DNA from: CAZDBA01 sp964503615
GTDB lineage: Bacteria; Planctomycetota; Planctomycetia; Pirellulales; Pirellulaceae
Reading direction: 5' to 3'
DNA length: 42,017 nucleotides
Assembly: GCA_964503615.1 (NCBI GenBank)
Contig: CAZDBA010000019.1
Location: forward strand, 1-42,017
Shown here: positions 41,566 to 42,017 of the stretch, in pieces
How the letters are laid out: each line of letters opens with the position of its first letter
How positions within the stretch are numbered: the first letter of the stretch is position 1
Program-made: the position numbers and the translations under genes
Notes under the pieces: model-generated
What the model was told of the DNA's origin: nothing
Databases searched by the model: none
Seen by the model: only the letters and a program-made list of their open reading frames with translations

Positions 41566-42017
41566 TTAAGTGTTATTCGTCGCGTGCTGTTTGGTTGTCA
41601 TCAGGAACGAGACCGTCTTTACTGTCGTGATAGATCTGGCCATTGATACTATAGAGAATCTATGTAAGTCTTCTTGCTTGCATTCAGGCCTCAGCCAGGC
41701 TTCCCATTCGTCGGTATAAATTCGAGCATTATTCTCGTCAACCAGGTCCAGCTTCCATGCTACCTCATCCGAAAGAATAGAGTCCCAAGCGTTTACAATT
41801 GGTTTGGAAATCGTATTTGCAAGTTCATAGCCAAATGTGTGTGGCTCGTCTCGCCATGTCTTCAGAATGATGTATCCGTTTTCAATTCGCCAACTACCAC
41901 TAAATTCTCCATCGAAAAAGGTTCGATTCGATTTGAATTCAATTTTGTTATCAGTCGGCGTACACCAAGTTCCAACGAATCTCAATTCGGAGTCAGTAAG
42001 TTTCGATGGTAAGGTCG
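41566..42017 (-). CDS. Partial gene, cut by the right edge; small beta-rich protein
   Basis: The frame is open to the window edge (TLPSKLTDSELRFVGTW...), so the true start lies outside. An internal TTG at 41985 is possible but unnecessary. The visible 149 or so residues look like a small beta-barrel or lipocalin-like domain: LRFVGTWCTPTDNKIEFKSN, GEFSGSWRIENGYIILKTW, ILSDEVAWKLDLVDENNAR, WEAWLRPECKQEDLHRF. The 'xFxGTW ... GSWRIENGYIIL' pattern is often seen in small extracellular or cytoplasmic domains of unknown ligand. I do not assign a function. Confidence 0.65.
   Translation of the reverse strand, partial: TLPSKLTDSELRFVGTWCTPTDNKIEFKSNRTFFDGEFSGSWRIENGYIILKTWRDEPHTFGYELANTISKPIVNAWDSILSDEVAWKLDLVDENNARIYTDEWEAWLRPECKQEDLHRFSIVSMARSITTVKTVSFLMTTKQHATNNT

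Noticed and set aside
1..42017. tRNA, rRNA, CRISPR, insertion sequence or prophage
   Set aside because: I looked for tRNA T-loop patterns with a paired acceptor end, regularly spaced repeats, transposase motifs and integrase motifs, and found none I could support.

Overview
The window looks like a chromosomal segment of a planctomycete, most likely of the Pirellulaceae. The best evidence is the gene content: an 800-residue membrane protein opening with the J-like 'DPYxKWLGI...HYxLLGI...AADRQMAHVRSFQTG' module, a CRTAC1-type FG-GAP/ASPIC-UnbV lipoprotein fused to TPRs, a large secretin with many N-modules, and a divergent DnaA. No rRNA, tRNA, CRISPR array, insertion sequence or phage gene was recognised. 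The family assignment is inference from protein motifs, not from a search.

Layout. (1) 1-11.6 kb, envelope genes: a 1389-residue FG-GAP/UnbV/TPR protein (-), a small membrane-anchored protein with four W-x-x-E-x-V repeats (-), then, divergently, a secretin, a lipoprotein and a FliG-like protein (+). This last trio is the most unusual block. The FliG-like protein keeps the three-domain FliG plan but has lost the EHPQ motif and several torque charges, which suggests a FliG fold used for something other than a flagellar rotor. (2) 11.6-18.6 kb, tryptophan/kynurenine degradation: a (-) cluster of histidine phosphatase, cyclase-family (formamidase-like) hydrolase, kynureninase, kynurenine 3-monooxygenase and, after a 70-base gap, an EgtB-like oxygenase. 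A divergent aldehyde dehydrogenase resembles 2-aminomuconic semialdehyde dehydrogenase. (3) 19.2-26.5 kb, a (-) operon for CMP-pseudaminic acid: capsule-type glycosyltransferase, pseB, pseC, an SpsF-type cytidylyltransferase, a fused pseG-pseH and pseI. (4) 26.5-36 kb: an OleB/haloalkane-dehalogenase-like hydrolase, the J-like membrane protein, QueD, two GT4 glycosyltransferases converging on a strong bidirectional terminator, and an MsbA-type ABC exporter. The glycosyltransferases and exporter could serve the same surface glycan as region 3. (5) 36.4-42 kb: DnaA with an AT-rich upstream region carrying DnaA-box-like sites, a secreted protein of unknown function, a small unknown gene, a THUMP-like-domain methyltransferase, and a gene cut by the right edge.

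Gene starts were moved from the longest open frame to a downstream ATG where a ribosome-binding site, operon spacing or family alignment favoured it. Several starts remain uncertain and are flagged. Promoter and operator calls are by eye and tentative.
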